Below are positions 34,101 through 45,076 of a stretch of 64,000 nucleotides of DNA, piece by piece. Numbering within the stretch: the stretch's first letter is position 1; each line of letters starts with the position of its first letter. The DNA is from Auriscalpium vulgare (lineage: Eukaryota > Basidiomycota > Agaricomycetes > Russulales > Auriscalpiaceae). Below the pieces are notes generated by a model, which saw only the letters and a list, made by a program, of their open reading frames with translations, was not told where the DNA came from and did no database searches. The DNA lies in assembly GCA_019915015.1 (NCBI GenBank), contig JAHBBC010000020.1, forward strand, positions 930,001 through 994,000. The letters run 5' to 3'. Position numbers and translations under genes: made by a program.

Positions 34101-35662
34101 AGATCGAGCATGTTGCGACACAAGTCTTGCGCTCGGACGCGTCGTACAGCGTGATTATGGACGACAAACATTTCAGTCTGTGTGGCTAAGATCAACAGAA
34201 CTTGCCGCGAAGATGACATACAAAACTTACAGCAGCATAATGAGCGACATCGTAAACTTCAGCATGCACGACTTTGTTGATGGTTACCCACCGAACGGGC
34301 ACAACGAAATCGCCATCTTCCAGCTGGGCGAGCTCGTTGACATAGAAATGACGGTGGCCCTTGCCCGCATCCCAATCCGCCCACATCGGCGACAGGTCCT
34401 CATACGGAACCTCTCCCAGCCACTTCCCTGCTTGCCAAGCCTCAGACACAGCGTCCGATACCTCAGGGTATACATGAATAAAATCTCGGACTAGAGGATT
34501 TGCCCAGTCCTGGCCGACAGAGTCCGAGTTGGTTCCGGCACATGCAAAAGGATGCGAGCGATATTGACTTACCAGGGCTAAAAGATCCAGAGGATTATTC
34601 ATGCAGAACCTATTACCAAGAGACGAGTCATGCTCGTCTGTATGCAAACCAACGACTTGAGTGAGTTTATCTTGAAGCTTTCGAAGGGCCTTGAATGAAG
34701 GCACAGCGGGTGTCCCACATTCGCGCATGACCCATATGATAGCTTTGAGGTGATCATCGGATAGGCGCAGACGAGGGAGATTGTCGAGCATATCAAGCAT
34801 AAACATCTGTGAGCCATAGTGATAAATGTGTTGTCGAATGCCGACGCAAAATTTCCGTGCGAAGACTTACTGTTTTAGACCCATGCGGCGCCCAATGTGA
34901 GCTTGCATCAGGGTCGATGTCTTGCTGGACGCCTTGACCCTCCTCGTCAACATCCCCATCTTCATCATCCGAGTCCTCCTCTAAGCCTGTAACAAACAGC
35001 AATCAGTGAGGATCATCAAGTCCGGCGTCAAGAAACAAACCCATGTTCTGCATGGCTTTTACAACATCCGGTATCGTTGAGTCACCTCCACTGCTGTCAC
35101 CCTGACCATGCCCCAGCTTTCCAAAGATCTCATGCTCATAGTATTCAAGCCTGTCAAACTGCCGACCAAGATGCGCCCGAGCTGACGGATCCAAGTCCCC
35201 CGTGCTCGCTGCCTTGCCGGCCGTGAAGAGGATTTCATGTCCTTGTGAGTCGAAGGCTTCGTCGTCGTACATGACGACGTCCTCCAATGGATCCGGGCCA
35301 CGCTCCACGGTGAGTTGATCGTCCTCGCCATCTGAGACCGTCATGAATTGTTCTGCAATTGATAGCAGGGCCGGTGCTGCCACACTGCCTGCAAACACAT
35401 CGGGAGCTTCAAGGGCAGCATCATCAGGACCTTTTGTGGCAATTATGTGCACTCGCGTCTTGCGGTGTCCGGAGATCGACGTCCGTCCCAGGACTTTTGG
35501 CATTCCGGTATGTTTAGAGCATGGTATGCATTTAACATGTGACTCGTTGCCAGGAATGACCTCAAATTCTACCCAGCTCGTCAACATGTGAAGGCTTGTG
35601 ATGAAGAGATACGCACGAGCGACAACGGTGTCCGAGCGGGGGGTCCGGGCAGCTTTCGGCAT
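31124..35662 (-). CDS. Transposase-like protein 2, second subfamily, apparently intact
   Basis: Roughly ten exons from MPKAARTPRSDTVVARAY to a stop at 31124. The N-terminus has a finger-like VKCIPCSKHTGMPK with SGHRKTRVH, then a long acidic segment. The body has LPRLRLSDDHLKAIIWVMRE and DWANPLVRDFIHVYPE, the core motif CDDVSGNVSKSYNAHT, and LPADNPQQAELASNVG with KFNCRYDKLGG. Then STGVKDKIALYWLDQLI, DCAVEILHTYLLGNDKYVWH, LIGKHFKALQQLGIFHLHDD, HGPAVLYATEIFECWNAI and SNHLAPSRDIAVTLA follow. The C-terminus contains MFIFNAQHNCARSKCTITEG with QERRELARMQR and a Lys/Glu-rich tail. Order and motifs match transposase-like protein 1, but identity is low, so the two are separate subfamilies rather than recent copies. 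No disabling change was seen in the conserved blocks. Splice edges near 34.9 and 33.4 kb are the least certain. Confidence 0.7.
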
Positions 35663-35853
35663 GATTTTGGGCAGACCTGTGCATCAAGGCGCGCGAGCTG
35701 ACTTGGTCCATGCTCAACGACGATCTTTCTGAACTCGCTCTCACGGTCTTCAACAGGCAAACGTCCAATTTTCCCCCACTCGCTCTCAACATCGCCCACC
35801 ACGGTGTCTGCCCATCGCTTCTTTCCCCTTGCCGCTCAGCACCATTTTTATCC

Positions 35854-37165
35854 ATGGCCCACTCCATTTATAACGTTGACAGTTCACCCATTCGCAGTAG
35901 TGATGCCCTCACCGGACCTCCGTCACCACGCTCAGACGACGGTGACGACTCTCTCAACAGTACGCCACTTACCAGCCTCCTTTTGCTTCCGCATGAAAAC
36001 GGCGATACCGCTGCCTCAATCAACCCTCCAAGAACACCTCCTCGTAAAAGACCCGGAGAAGACCTGTCGCAGTACGCCGAGGCCGCAGCGCGGCGCGTCA
36101 GGCTGCTTCCAGAAGCGCGGAAATCTCTTTTGGAATTTGCAAAGGTCAAGATTTGCATTTGCACGCGCCGCATGACAACTCACCTGTTTGCAGCTCGAGC
36201 CAGCGGAGCAGACCGTCAATTTGCAGGCATATTTGCTCAAGATCATGCAGCGGCAGGATGAATTACAACCCGCCGATGCGCTGTATTCCCTGCCAGCTCC
36301 TATGAAGGTGCCGTACTCCTCATGCATGCGCTTCGACCGCTAATTTGTCATGTCATCGCACAGGATTTCATAGATAACGCATCATTTGCAGTCATCACAG
36401 ACCCGAGCATCGGAGCGTACATCGGGAAGGATACTCCTTTGCACGCAATAGAGGTCCGTGTCATATTCTCCCACAGTCCCTTCTCGCTGACGATGGGTAC
36501 AGGAAAGACTGCTGAACAAAGATGCTTGGGGCGTGGCAAAGCTCAAAGGCGACAAACTCAAGTGGGATGTAATCGTCAAGTACGCGCGTTCCAAGCTGAA
36601 CTCGCGCCGGTATGAGCTCAAGAAGGCCGTACGTTCAATATTCCCGGTGCATCACACGGCACTAGCTAATACTGCCTCTGTCCGCAGCTCGAAGAGTCCC
36701 TCCCGCAACCCATCGATCCCAAGGAGCCAGACGGCGTGAAGACTGTTGCGGACGACATTGCCACCCTCTGCAACGCGATCAACAAGCCTGTCAAAGACCA
36801 CGCTCGGAAAGCGCCGACATTGGAAATGCTAGGGCGAGTTGCCTTCCTGGTAAGCTGTGCGCTTTGACAACACCTTTCCATTACTCATCTGAAAATCTAC
36901 TAGCGACACGCATATCTGCTGTTCAAGCTGAGCACAGCCGCATCACAGCTTCCCGACACAAAGTTCTGGCAATACGTGGATCAAGAGCTCGTCGAAGTCC
37001 GAGCACTGCATAAGAATGACGAGAAAAAGATCTCGAGGCACGTTGCTATTAGTTGATTCTTGCATCTGTGCTGAGCATTCTCGCAGGGTGTTTGCTAAGA
37101 TCCTGAAGAAGGATCAGGAACTCTATGGCGCCATCAATGAGTCCGACGTCGCGAAGGCAGACTGA
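35854..37165 (+). CDS. Unrecognised multi-exon protein divergent from transposase-like gene 2
   Basis: Starts at MAHSIYNVDSSPIRSSDALT (ATG 35854), 191 bp from the divergent start of the transposase-like gene, so the two may share a promoter. About seven short introns separate exons encoding a Ser/Pro-rich N-terminus with PPRTPPRKRPGEDL. Then come RRVRLLPEARKSLLEFAKLE, QTVNLQAYLLKIMQRQDEL, FIDNASFAVITDPSIGAYIG, KWDVIVKYARSKLNSRRYEL, LGRVAFLRHAYLLFKLS, TKFWQYVDQELVEVRALHKN and a C-terminal FAKILKKDQELYGAINES. It is predicted to be largely helical. Similar-looking proteins are common as uncharacterised families in mushroom genomes. A role with the adjacent element is possible but not shown by sequence. 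Confidence 0.6.
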
Positions 37166-37742
37166 GCTCAATCGGTATATATTTCTTGCCTGATAACAAT
37201 CCCTTCTGCGCGTACTGTACATATCATTTGCATATCACGCTCGTTGTCCGACGTAATATATATAACCAATATATACTGCTATTATCCCGAGAATATGCGC
37301 CCCAAATCCCGCTGAAGGTCGCTGCGGATCTGCCTATACCAAGAGCAAAGCTACGTCCTCGCAGAGCTTGGGCCAAAGCTTTGCCAAAGCTTCTCATCAC
37401 GATTGATGGGAGCCTGTGCTTGCCGGAGCTTCATTAAGAAGAGGGGCCTAGATTCCCCAAGAGTTCGCGGGACATCTGGGAAGAGTTTTGGTGGCATCTG
37501 TGGGAGAATACGTCACTACATTCTCGGAAGCTCTGGCCGGAACGGCGGTGTACATAGCCAAGCCGCAGTGAGAGAACAACCGGCGTGGGCGTGGGATCCC
37601 TGAATCTCATCTTATCTCTTATTAAGGCTGTCTCTGTACCGACCCTCTATTAGACTGAATCGACACACTACGGTTTCTGCACACTGCAGAAGGTACATAC
37701 ATGTGATCGTGATAAACCCAGGGCCGAGCCGCGCAGCCCATC
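37166..37742. other. Intergenic region before the broken F-box gene
   Basis: About 0.58 kb between convergent 3' ends. No gene is seen. Several AAGCTTTG/CAAAGCTT words near 37345-37395 give a weak local inverted repeat. Confidence 0.4.
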
Positions 37743-38940
37743 TCAAGCCCATCTCATGCCCGAGGAGTCAGAATTCCATACGTCGCTGTCGACGAGGAGC
37801 TGCCCTACATGGGAGCGCAGCTCCTCCCTAAAGTCTTGCACTTCGTCTCCCTGTGCACCTCCCGGCAGATCCAAAATCGCTAGGGGCACGCCCGCTGGCT
37901 TGTACGGCGCGTCCATGGCCTTGTAGATAGCAAGGAGGGCGTCCAACACCTTGAGCGAGGATGCGCCTTCCTCCGGCGCGACCACATTCAGGCGCTCGGG
38001 CGCAACCGCAGTATCGTGCCTACGACGCCGCCTCGCCCACGCACGGCCGCGCTTGACGGCGGCAACCAGGCCGCCCACAACGGGAGGCACGTTTGTTCCC
38101 ATGGTGGTCTGAACGGTCACGACGCGCGGGAGACGTTCGAACACCGCGCGCCATGTCGTCTGCGATAGTCGTTGTGTGGAGAAGGGCCTGGTGGCAAAGA
38201 GGTGCGTGGTCGCTTCGAGAGGCAGGGCATTCAAGACCCTTAATATGAATCCGCGCGCCCCGCGGTCACCGCTGTCTGTGATGGTGCAGATGGTGAACTG
38301 GGCGTCGTTGGCCACGTGGAACGACGTATCGGCTTTGATCGTGATCCACCAGTCGGCCTTGCTCTTGATCTCGATGGAGCGCAAAATCGGCGCATTGGTG
38401 CTGCGCAGACGCACGCGGATGAAATGCAGGAGGCCGGAGGTAATTCTCTTGAACACCGGCTCCAGGTAGTATGGAATGATCATGAGGCGCAACGCGGCCG
38501 TTGACGGGAAGGCGAGGCTTTGAAGAAAGTACTGGAGAATCGCCGCTGGTGCTTCCACGTGGAGGTACTCTAGGAGGGGAAGCTGCGCATGGATGCGCTT
38601 GGGAATCGAAAGGGCGCCGTCTGGAAGTAGAGGTAGGCAGTCGTCGAGCACTAGTGTATGGAGGTGGGGGCACTGACGCAGGAGGGTAAAAACCTCGTCG
38701 AACGTCGAGATGGGAGCTCAAGGTCAAGTTCTAGCTTCGTGGGGTTGGTAATGGGAGTCCATCCAGCAAGATCAATGAATCCACTTAGATAGATGCTGCG
38801 GAGGTGCGGGGCGCTGAGAATGTCGATGGACTCTGACAGGCGGTATTGCATTCTGTTCTGTTCTCCGGGACTGAAAAGATCCAATTCTTCGAGGACGGGG
38901 AATTGTTCGGCTCTCAGCACCCATGGCCCTCGCGCTGTCA
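37743..38940 (-). pseudogene. F-box family member 5, 5' truncated and frameshifted
   Basis: The minus strand encodes the LRR-like body and C-terminus of the F-box family. It begins at FPVLEELDLFSPG (about 38925) and APHLRSIYLSGFIDLAGW, and ends in HVGQLLVDSDVWNSD near 37760. The reading frame breaks once at about 38700-38716: before it the frame gives KLELDLELP, after it TFDEVFTLLRQCPHLHTLVL, so one base has been lost or gained. The F-box itself and about 140 residues before FPVLEEL are absent. TTWRAVFERLPRVVTVQTTM and the rest of the C-terminal half remain open. The missing 5' end and promoter can be recognised at 40413-40540, beyond an insert, so the gene was probably split rather than simply truncated. 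Confidence 0.8.
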
Positions 38941-39411
38941 CTGTCACTGTCAGCGACAAGGGCGATTAATTCAGGTGCACACCGCCTCCCCGCACGCACC
39001 CACAGGCACGCGCCGCCGCCCTCAACGGTGACATCTTTCTTTCTTGAGTTTTTCTGCGCGGCGGGATGACGTTCTGCGCACGGGCCTTTAATCGCGTTCG
39101 GGCGCACTGGTAACGCAACTGACCTGCGTGCGGGCCGCTTCCTCTTCCTCGCCGCGCAGTTCCCAGGTCCCTAGAATCCGAATCCTGCGATTATGTTCGG
39201 TCCTCCGAGTCATGCGCTGGTCGCAGATCGCTGGGCTCGGACTCTGGACTGCAGCGTACGCGTGCGGTGCTCGCAGTAGGCGGGCCAGCATGTCTGGGCC
39301 GCGCAGCATTCTCTCGGGAAAGATCTACAGAACATGAAGCAGCACACCGCTGCTGCTTCTGCTCACGCACCCCCGCAAGAACAGCAGCAGGCGCCTGCGC
39401 GCTCTGCATAC

Positions 39412-40347
39412 TTATTTACACGTCCCGATCTCCTGCGATGGGGCGAGATGGAGATTCAAGTCGAGTGTATGAGCGACAGCGACACTGCGTACCGATCTTG
39501 CATTCGCCGTCGTCTCGATGGCGCCGTGCCAGGCTGTCGCACGCGCGCCCAGTGCCTCCTCCGCCTCCTCCACACCAGCCTCCTTCCGCATCGCATCGAA
39601 TTCCGTGTTGAGGCTGCATATCACGTCGAACAGCGCGCCGCCATCCTCCTCGAGGAACTCCCAGCCGCGCGCCAAACGCGCCAGCGCCTCGCGGTCTCGG
39701 ATGAGAGGAAGGCTGTCGAGGAGCGCGACGAGGATGTCGTCGGGAATGAACGTGGTGTACGGAAGCCAGAAGAACGCGGGGCCCGTCTTGTTGACCCATT
39801 TTTTTAGGCAGAATTTATCGAGGGCTGTCAGCGCGATCGTCCGCATGGCGGCGGTAAGTTTGGTCGGCTGGACTGGCTGTGTGGGCGCACTGTCTTCGCC
39901 GGGCATGTCTTCAAGTTCTAGCGAAGAACCATGCTGTGAAGGGGACGAGGCTGGGTGGGGCCAATGTTCGCAGCGTATCAGCCCAGCCGCGCGTCTGGTT
40001 TGCGTGCTCTCCTCACCAGACTCTTTCCGCATCGCGTCGAATTCCATGTTGAGGCTGCATATCACGTCGAACAGCGCGCCGCCATCCTCCTCGAGGAACT
40101 CCCAGCCGCGCGCCAGACGCCCCAGCGCCTCGCGGTCGCGGATGAGAGGAAGGTTATCGAGGAGCGCGACGAAGATGTCGTCGGGAACAAATGTGGTGTA
40201 CGGAAGCCAGAAGAACGCAGAGCCTGTCTTGTTGACCCACTTTTTTAGGCAGAATTTGTCGAGGGCTGTTAGCGCGATCGTCCGCATGGCGGCGGTAAGT
40301 TTGGTCGGCTGGACTGGCTGTGTGGGCGCACTGTCTTCGTCGGCCAT
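39412..40347 (-). CDS. Unrecognised 311-aa protein with two near-identical 100-residue modules
   Basis: A single open frame, MADEDSAPTQPVQPTK to QEIGTCK. Each half contains the same module: LTAAMRTIALTALDKFCLKK, WVNKTG(S/P)AFFWLPYTTF, (V/I)PDDI(F/L)VALLD(N/S)LPLI, RDREAL(G/A)RLARGWEFLEE and DGGALFDVICSLN(M/T)EFDAM. The two copies differ at only a few residues, so the duplication is recent. A spacer (RRAAGLIRCEHWPHPASSPS) separates them. The start lies about 65 bp inside the end of a captured F-box promoter and first-exon region, which may drive transcription. I recognise no domain. It could be a fragment of a larger mobile-element protein, but an intact frame through both copies suggests it may be translated. 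Confidence 0.55.
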   Translation of the reverse strand: MADEDSAPTQPVQPTKLTAAMRTIALTALDKFCLKKWVNKTGSAFFWLPYTTFVPDDIFVALLDNLPLIRDREALGRLARGWEFLEEDGGALFDVICSLNMEFDAMRKESGEESTQTRRAAGLIRCEHWPHPASSPSQHGSSLELEDMPGEDSAPTQPVQPTKLTAAMRTIALTALDKFCLKKWVNKTGPAFFWLPYTTFIPDDILVALLDSLPLIRDREALARLARGWEFLEEDGGALFDVICSLNTEFDAMRKEAGVEEAEEALGARATAWHGAIETTANARSVRSVAVAHTLDLNLHLAPSQEIGTCK

Positions 40348-40351
40348 GTCT
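39574..40351 (-). repeat. Tandem direct duplication of about 335 bp
   Basis: Copies lie at about 39574-39909 and 40020-40351, roughly 93% identical by eye, separated by about 110 bp of unrelated spacer. Both remain in the same reading frame of the 311-residue ORF. Confidence 0.85.
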
Positions 40352-40412
40352 GTTAGGGAATGACCATTCCAGCTGTGAAGGGGAAGAGGCTGAGAGTAGG
40401 CTGGTGACGGCT

Positions 40413-41400
40413 GAGATACTGCTCGTCTTGGAGTTGGGCCTCGCTGGTCCTGCGCAGCAGTGCTGAAGGTGACGAAACGAAGAACTACTTGAACTTCGAT
40501 TGTACAATGTACAGTGGGCCGTACTCACTACTAGTAACTCTCATTGACTGAGGTCAGGGTTAGCCCCGCCCTGCACCAAAAAGAGAGCTGCGCTTCGGCC
40601 CGAAGGCCGCCGCGCAGAACGAAATATTACGGCGGTGCACGACTCTTGATGCCTGTAAAATGTAGCCATGCTGGCCCATGCACGCCCGACGCGCGACCCA
40701 ACGCTAGGCAGGTCGCCCGCCGGGTGACGCGCCCAAAGTGAGAGGACGCGCACGCCAAGCTTTATGGAGACATGGTGCGTGCCAGGCGCGGTTGATATGG
40801 ATTAGAGAGACGCGCACGGACCCGCGCACGGACCAGGCTAGGGCGCCTCGCCGCAGAGTCATGGCCCGGGTGTGCATTTGGACTCTGTAATGGCGTTGCT
40901 AGCCAGCTTGACATGACGGACGTGGGATCACCGGTGCGTCGTTGCTCCTGGCGCCGTCGCTGGCAATTTCTGACGAAAGATACATACAGACTGCCGTGGA
41001 CTATGCGCGGGTTTTCAAGCTGGCTGTGACTACATTGCCAGAGAGAGGGCCGGCATAGCTGCCCGACTAACCACCTCCATGCTACTGACAGCGTTCTGGC
41101 TTCCAGTAGCCTGCACGTCCATGGCAGCGCGCGCGCTCCACCGCATAACCTCCAATCCCCAAAATGAATGCAAAATCACCAACGAAAGTATTGCGCGCCT
41201 TCTGCGACCCTCTGACGCTGTCCGCGCAACATCCTCTCGTGCGCTACCCCGACCGTTGCTACCACCCGTAAGTGCAAGTAACAGTATCCGGCGTGTGATT
41301 CAATCAATAACATCACCCTGCAGTCTCGCTCAGTACGAGTCGGCACCCGTCGCGCATGATTTGGGCCACAGGACGTCTGTCTCTTCGGCACACCTAGACA
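40413..41400. repeat. Left arm of large inverted repeat (F-box promoter plus 0.9-kb GC-rich unit)
   Basis: This segment matches the reverse complement of 57690-58733 at high identity. It includes the F-box upstream sequence with GACGAAACGAAGA, the exon-2 start (GGTCCTGCGCAG on this strand), the AGGGTTAGCCCCG end, a GC-rich hairpin near 40590 and about 0.8 kb of further unit. Relative to the right arm it lacks about 75 bp that would hold exon 1 with its ATG and most of intron 1. Confidence 0.8.
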
Positions 41401-43310
41401 TACATGCGAGTCTGAGCGTGTCCGAGTTCAAACTTCAACTCAACTCGAGATTCAATTGTACTCCCGTGCGCCAGGCGCGGTTGATATGGACGAGGAGACG
41501 CGCACGGACCCGCGCCTCGGAGTCTGGGGTGGAACTGAATGGTGTTGTGTTGCTAGCCAGAGTTGACGTGGGAGCACCGGTGCGTCGTCCGTCGATGCAT
41601 CGCGATATTCTGACGCGTCGGCCACAGGTGCAGATTTTTGAGCTGGCTACATCGAGGCTTTTTGCCCACTATGCACCTACTATCCTGCCAGCTCTTCTGG
41701 TCTGCGGCACGAGTGCGCGCTGCCAGGGACACCGCGTGCACAACCTCCGGCCGCCCAGCGCGACAGCCATGCTTTTCGCCCAACCTCTACTCCACGATGC
41801 GCTCTGTTTGGTCGTCTACGGTCTCTAACCTCCGCTCTCGGCTGCGTTGCGTTCATGGTCCACTGGCAACGCGCCACGATCACACGATCACACTGCGGAA
41901 GCAATAAATATCGATACCAAGAGCACCGCGACGCCACACACAACATCCTCGCTCTGCGTACATATGCTCTGGCAGGCCCGCTCGACGGTGTCGTGTATCC
42001 TCTCTATGAGCCACCCGGTCGGCTGGTCGGTCTGTATGCGCAGGCCGGACACCTCCTCGCATGCCGACTATATTGCTGCTGCTGATCCTAAAGCGACGGT
42101 CCCGGTCTAGCTGACTCGGATGCACGGCGCACGCCATCGCTGGGCAGCGCTGACTTGAAGATGACGGACGTGGGAGGCGATCTCCGGTACGTCGTGCGCG
42201 CTGCTCCTGGCGATCCCGCCGTACTTGTAGTATCTGACGCGCAGCTGCCGGGCGGGCTGTGGATCGACGGTCGGGCGAGGCGTGGTCCTAGCTGACACCG
42301 GCGCGCCGCAAGACCAAGACCCGGAGCCTCAGCCCTCCGAGTCGCACCACTAGTACGCAGTGCCCAACACGCGGCCATCACCGGGCCGTCGACTTGCGGG
42401 CTGCTGCTATCACGCCTCTGATCGGCGGCGCCCAGCTGCGCTTCTCATCGACGCGTCCCAGGCGATCCCGGGCGTGTGCTTCGACTGGTGCGCTGCTTCT
42501 CCGCGCGCGCGCGACGCAGATATCTGCATCTGGCCTGCTCTCCTCTCGCACTCCTTGGCACCGTGCAAGGGAGCACTGGGACTAGTGGCGGACAGGACAG
42601 GATCGTCTGATCGCCGCCCCCACTAACCACCTGCTCGCCATCCTGGCCTGTGCGCCCCAGGAACCGCGCCCCATCAGTGGCGCGCGAAGCCTCCAATAGC
42701 CTCCCCTCCAATCCGATTCCCAATCTTCCTTGACTTCCACTGCCAGTGCCAAGGACGTCGCTCGGCGGTTTCGCCGAGCATTGTGTTACTGGAGACAATC
42801 TAGCACAGTCCGAGCGCGTTAGCAAATACACATATTGTGCGTCTGACAGACGCGGACGCGTGCTCGTGCATACCGTGCGAAGCCAATTCCTCCGTACGTA
42901 CGTATGCCCAAGTAGGATCGGCGCACGGAGGGGCCTAGTACTTATACCCAGTACTTACTGTACAGCAGCATGTGGCAACGCTTATCCAGAGCGGCGCTGT
43001 CAGAGGCACCGGCGCAGGGAGCGCGGCAACCCGCACGGAGCTATGTTGTACGTATGTATTGTGGGGTCATGGGCAGGTCGCGAATTGAAGCCGAAGCAGG
43101 AGTCAGCGGGCCCTACCCGTTGCCGTGGAAGACCCGCAGAAGCGTAATAGCAGTGGTGCGCAGAAGCACGGACGCAGTCGCGCAAGGCACGACGCACACG
43201 GTCGCCACCGTCGCATACGGTTACACGTCAGCGCATGACGCGTGGACGCGCCGGCGTCCGAGCAGCCAGCAGGCGAGTACGATTATCATGGGTAACTGTA
43301 AGCATATTGC
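41401..43310. other. Degenerate repeat region, left side
   Basis: Contains shortened and diverged pieces of the same repeat family: around 41440-41660 a GCGCCAGGCGCGGTTGATA-type start, and around 42150-42250 the GACGGACGTGGGA block. A segment at about 42540-42720 matches the reverse complement of sequence at about 54880-55020. Open frames here (for example 42746-43147) look fortuitous. Confidence 0.55.
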
Positions 43311-43317
43311 AACGTAC

Positions 43318-43372
43318 GACACACACACACACACACAGATAGGCAAACAGACAGACAGACAACAGAGAGATC
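43318..43372. repeat. AC/ACAG microsatellite
   Basis: A run of about ten AC dinucleotides followed by CAGA tetranucleotide repeats and a short GA tract. Confidence 0.85.
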
Positions 43373-43560
43373 GATGTACACATGCAGTGAAGTAAAATGA
43401 GATGAGAGGGGAATGGACGTGCGGCGCGCAGCGCGATGTCAGTATGCGAGGGGGGGAGAGTTATGGATATGGCCAAGTCAGCAAGTCAGGTATACGTACA
43501 ACACAACACAGCAACACAACACAGCACAGCACAGCAAGTCCATCGCCACAGCAGCGCACG

Positions 43561-45076
43561 CTACGAATCGCGCCTCGCCCCGCGCAGGCGGTTCACAAGG
43601 CGCATCGCGCGCCCGCCCCCGCCCACGCTCTTCGCGCGCGCATGGCGCACCGCGGGCCCGGGCACCGCGCCGACGCCGCCCGCCGCGGGGTCGTCCAGCG
43701 CGATGAACGACACGAACGTCTGCGGCGGCGGCGGCGGCGGGAACGGGTGCGTGTATGCGGGCGCGGGCGCGAACGTGGTGTGGTAGGTCGCGGTGAAGGG
43801 CGGCGGGGGCGAAATCGGGGACGCGGGGGAGTGCGGGCGGTACGCGAGGGGCAGTGCGGGGAGCGGTTTTCCGCTCGCTTCAGACTCATCAGCCTGGCAC
43901 ACACACACAAAAACATCGTCAGCATCGCTCGCGCACACACAGACACGGATAGAGGGAACGCACGTAGTCGTAGTCGGCGCGCCCGGCGCGCGGGCTCTGC
44001 AGCGCGTCGCCGAGGCTAAGGGACAGGTCTGTCTCGGAGCGCGACACGCGCCACGCGGGCACGACGCGCGGGCGCACGGTGCTGCGCCGCCGCGCGTGCG
44101 GCTGCGGTTCCGGCTGGAGGTGGGAGGCGGATTGGGAGTGGGCGTGCGGGTAGGGGGCGGGGGCGGGGGTGGTGCACGCGGCGTAGCACGCGGCGGCGAA
44201 CGCGCCCCACGGGTCGTCGAGCAGGTCCGCGTCGAGCGCCGCGAACGGGTCCTCGTCCTCGTCGGGGTGGATGCCGGCCGCGGGGTCGAGCGGATGGTCG
44301 TGTTCGTGTTCGTGGTGGGGGTGGGGCGCGGGGGACGGCGAGCAGGACGGCGAGGGCGAGTACGGCGGCGCGCTCTCGAGGTCGATGTCGAGGTCGAGGT
44401 CGAGGTCCGCGTGCGCGATGGCGGGCTCCGCGTGCGGGAGGTGGCGGCCGGCGCCCGGGAGGCGCGCCGCAGGGGTGATGGGCGACGGCAGCGCGTCGTC
44501 GTCGCTCGACTCGATCATCCCCTCCTCCTCCTCCTCCTCGTCCGAGGAGGACGACGGCGACTCGAGCGCGAGGTCGTTGAGCGTGAGATCCGAGTCGCGG
44601 CTCCATATGCTCGCGAGGTCCGCGACGTCGAACGCGCGGATCGCTGGGCAGGCAGCATCAGTACGTGTATGTGGATGGGTGTTGGGTAACGGGATCAGGC
44701 ATGAGGGCGCTAACGGGGTGATGGGCGGCGATGCATGTTGACTTTTGGACGGGGCGTGCAGATGAAACGCCGGCCCACGGCTGGGATGGGGAGGGGGGAA
44801 GAACGCTCACCTGCGGCGGGATGCTCGTGCTCGTCGGCGGGCGCGGTGCGCGGGCCGTGCGGCGCGCGGCGCTGCTCCTTGCGGGCTTTTACCTGCGGCG
44901 GCCAGGGTCAGCATCCCGCACAATTCGTATAGGCATGAGGGGGGACGTACGCGCTGGTAGGACGAGGACGGGAAGGGCGCGGCGACGGGCGTGTGCGCGT
45001 ACAGCGTGCGGCGGCGGGCGCGGCGGGGGTCGGTCTCGAGCGCGGGCTGCACGGCGAGCGTCGAGTCTGCGGGCAT
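43561..45076 (-). CDS. Unrecognised acidic, proline-rich low-complexity protein (about 360 aa)
   Basis: Four exons can be joined: MPADSTLAVQPALETDPRR to SSSYQR, then VKARKEQRRAPHGPRTAPAD, then AIRAFDVADLASIWSRDSDL through an acidic Ser/Glu run, and last ADESEASGKPLPALPLAY to RLRGARRDS (stop 43561). Introns have proper ends and keep phase. Notable stretches are DEEEEEEGMIESSDDD, alternating Asp-Leu (HADLDLDLDIDLES), His/Glu repeats and PPPPPPQTFVSFIALDDPAA. The third exon has RVSRSETDLSLSLGDALQSP, a possible phosphorylation-rich short motif. Coding GC is very high. No domain is recognised. It is the only apparent host-type gene between the two repeat arms. Exon joins are plausible but rest on sequence alone. 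Confidence 0.6.

Larger units (their letters stand above)
38941..40412. other. Probable insert replacing the 5' half of F-box member 5
   Basis: F-box homology stops near 38930 on one side and near 40413 on the other. The intervening 1.47 kb has no F-box similarity and carries the duplicated ORF at 39412-40347. No clear terminal repeats or target duplication were found, so the mechanism is open. Confidence 0.55.

Noticed and set aside
43318..43372. CRISPR-like or other spaced repeat array
   Set aside because: It is a simple AC/CAGA microsatellite without spacers; no CRISPR array is present in the window.
43402..44689. Plus-strand frames across the low-complexity gene
   Set aside because: They are shadows of the minus-strand exons, which have coherent splice sites and an acidic, proline-rich protein.
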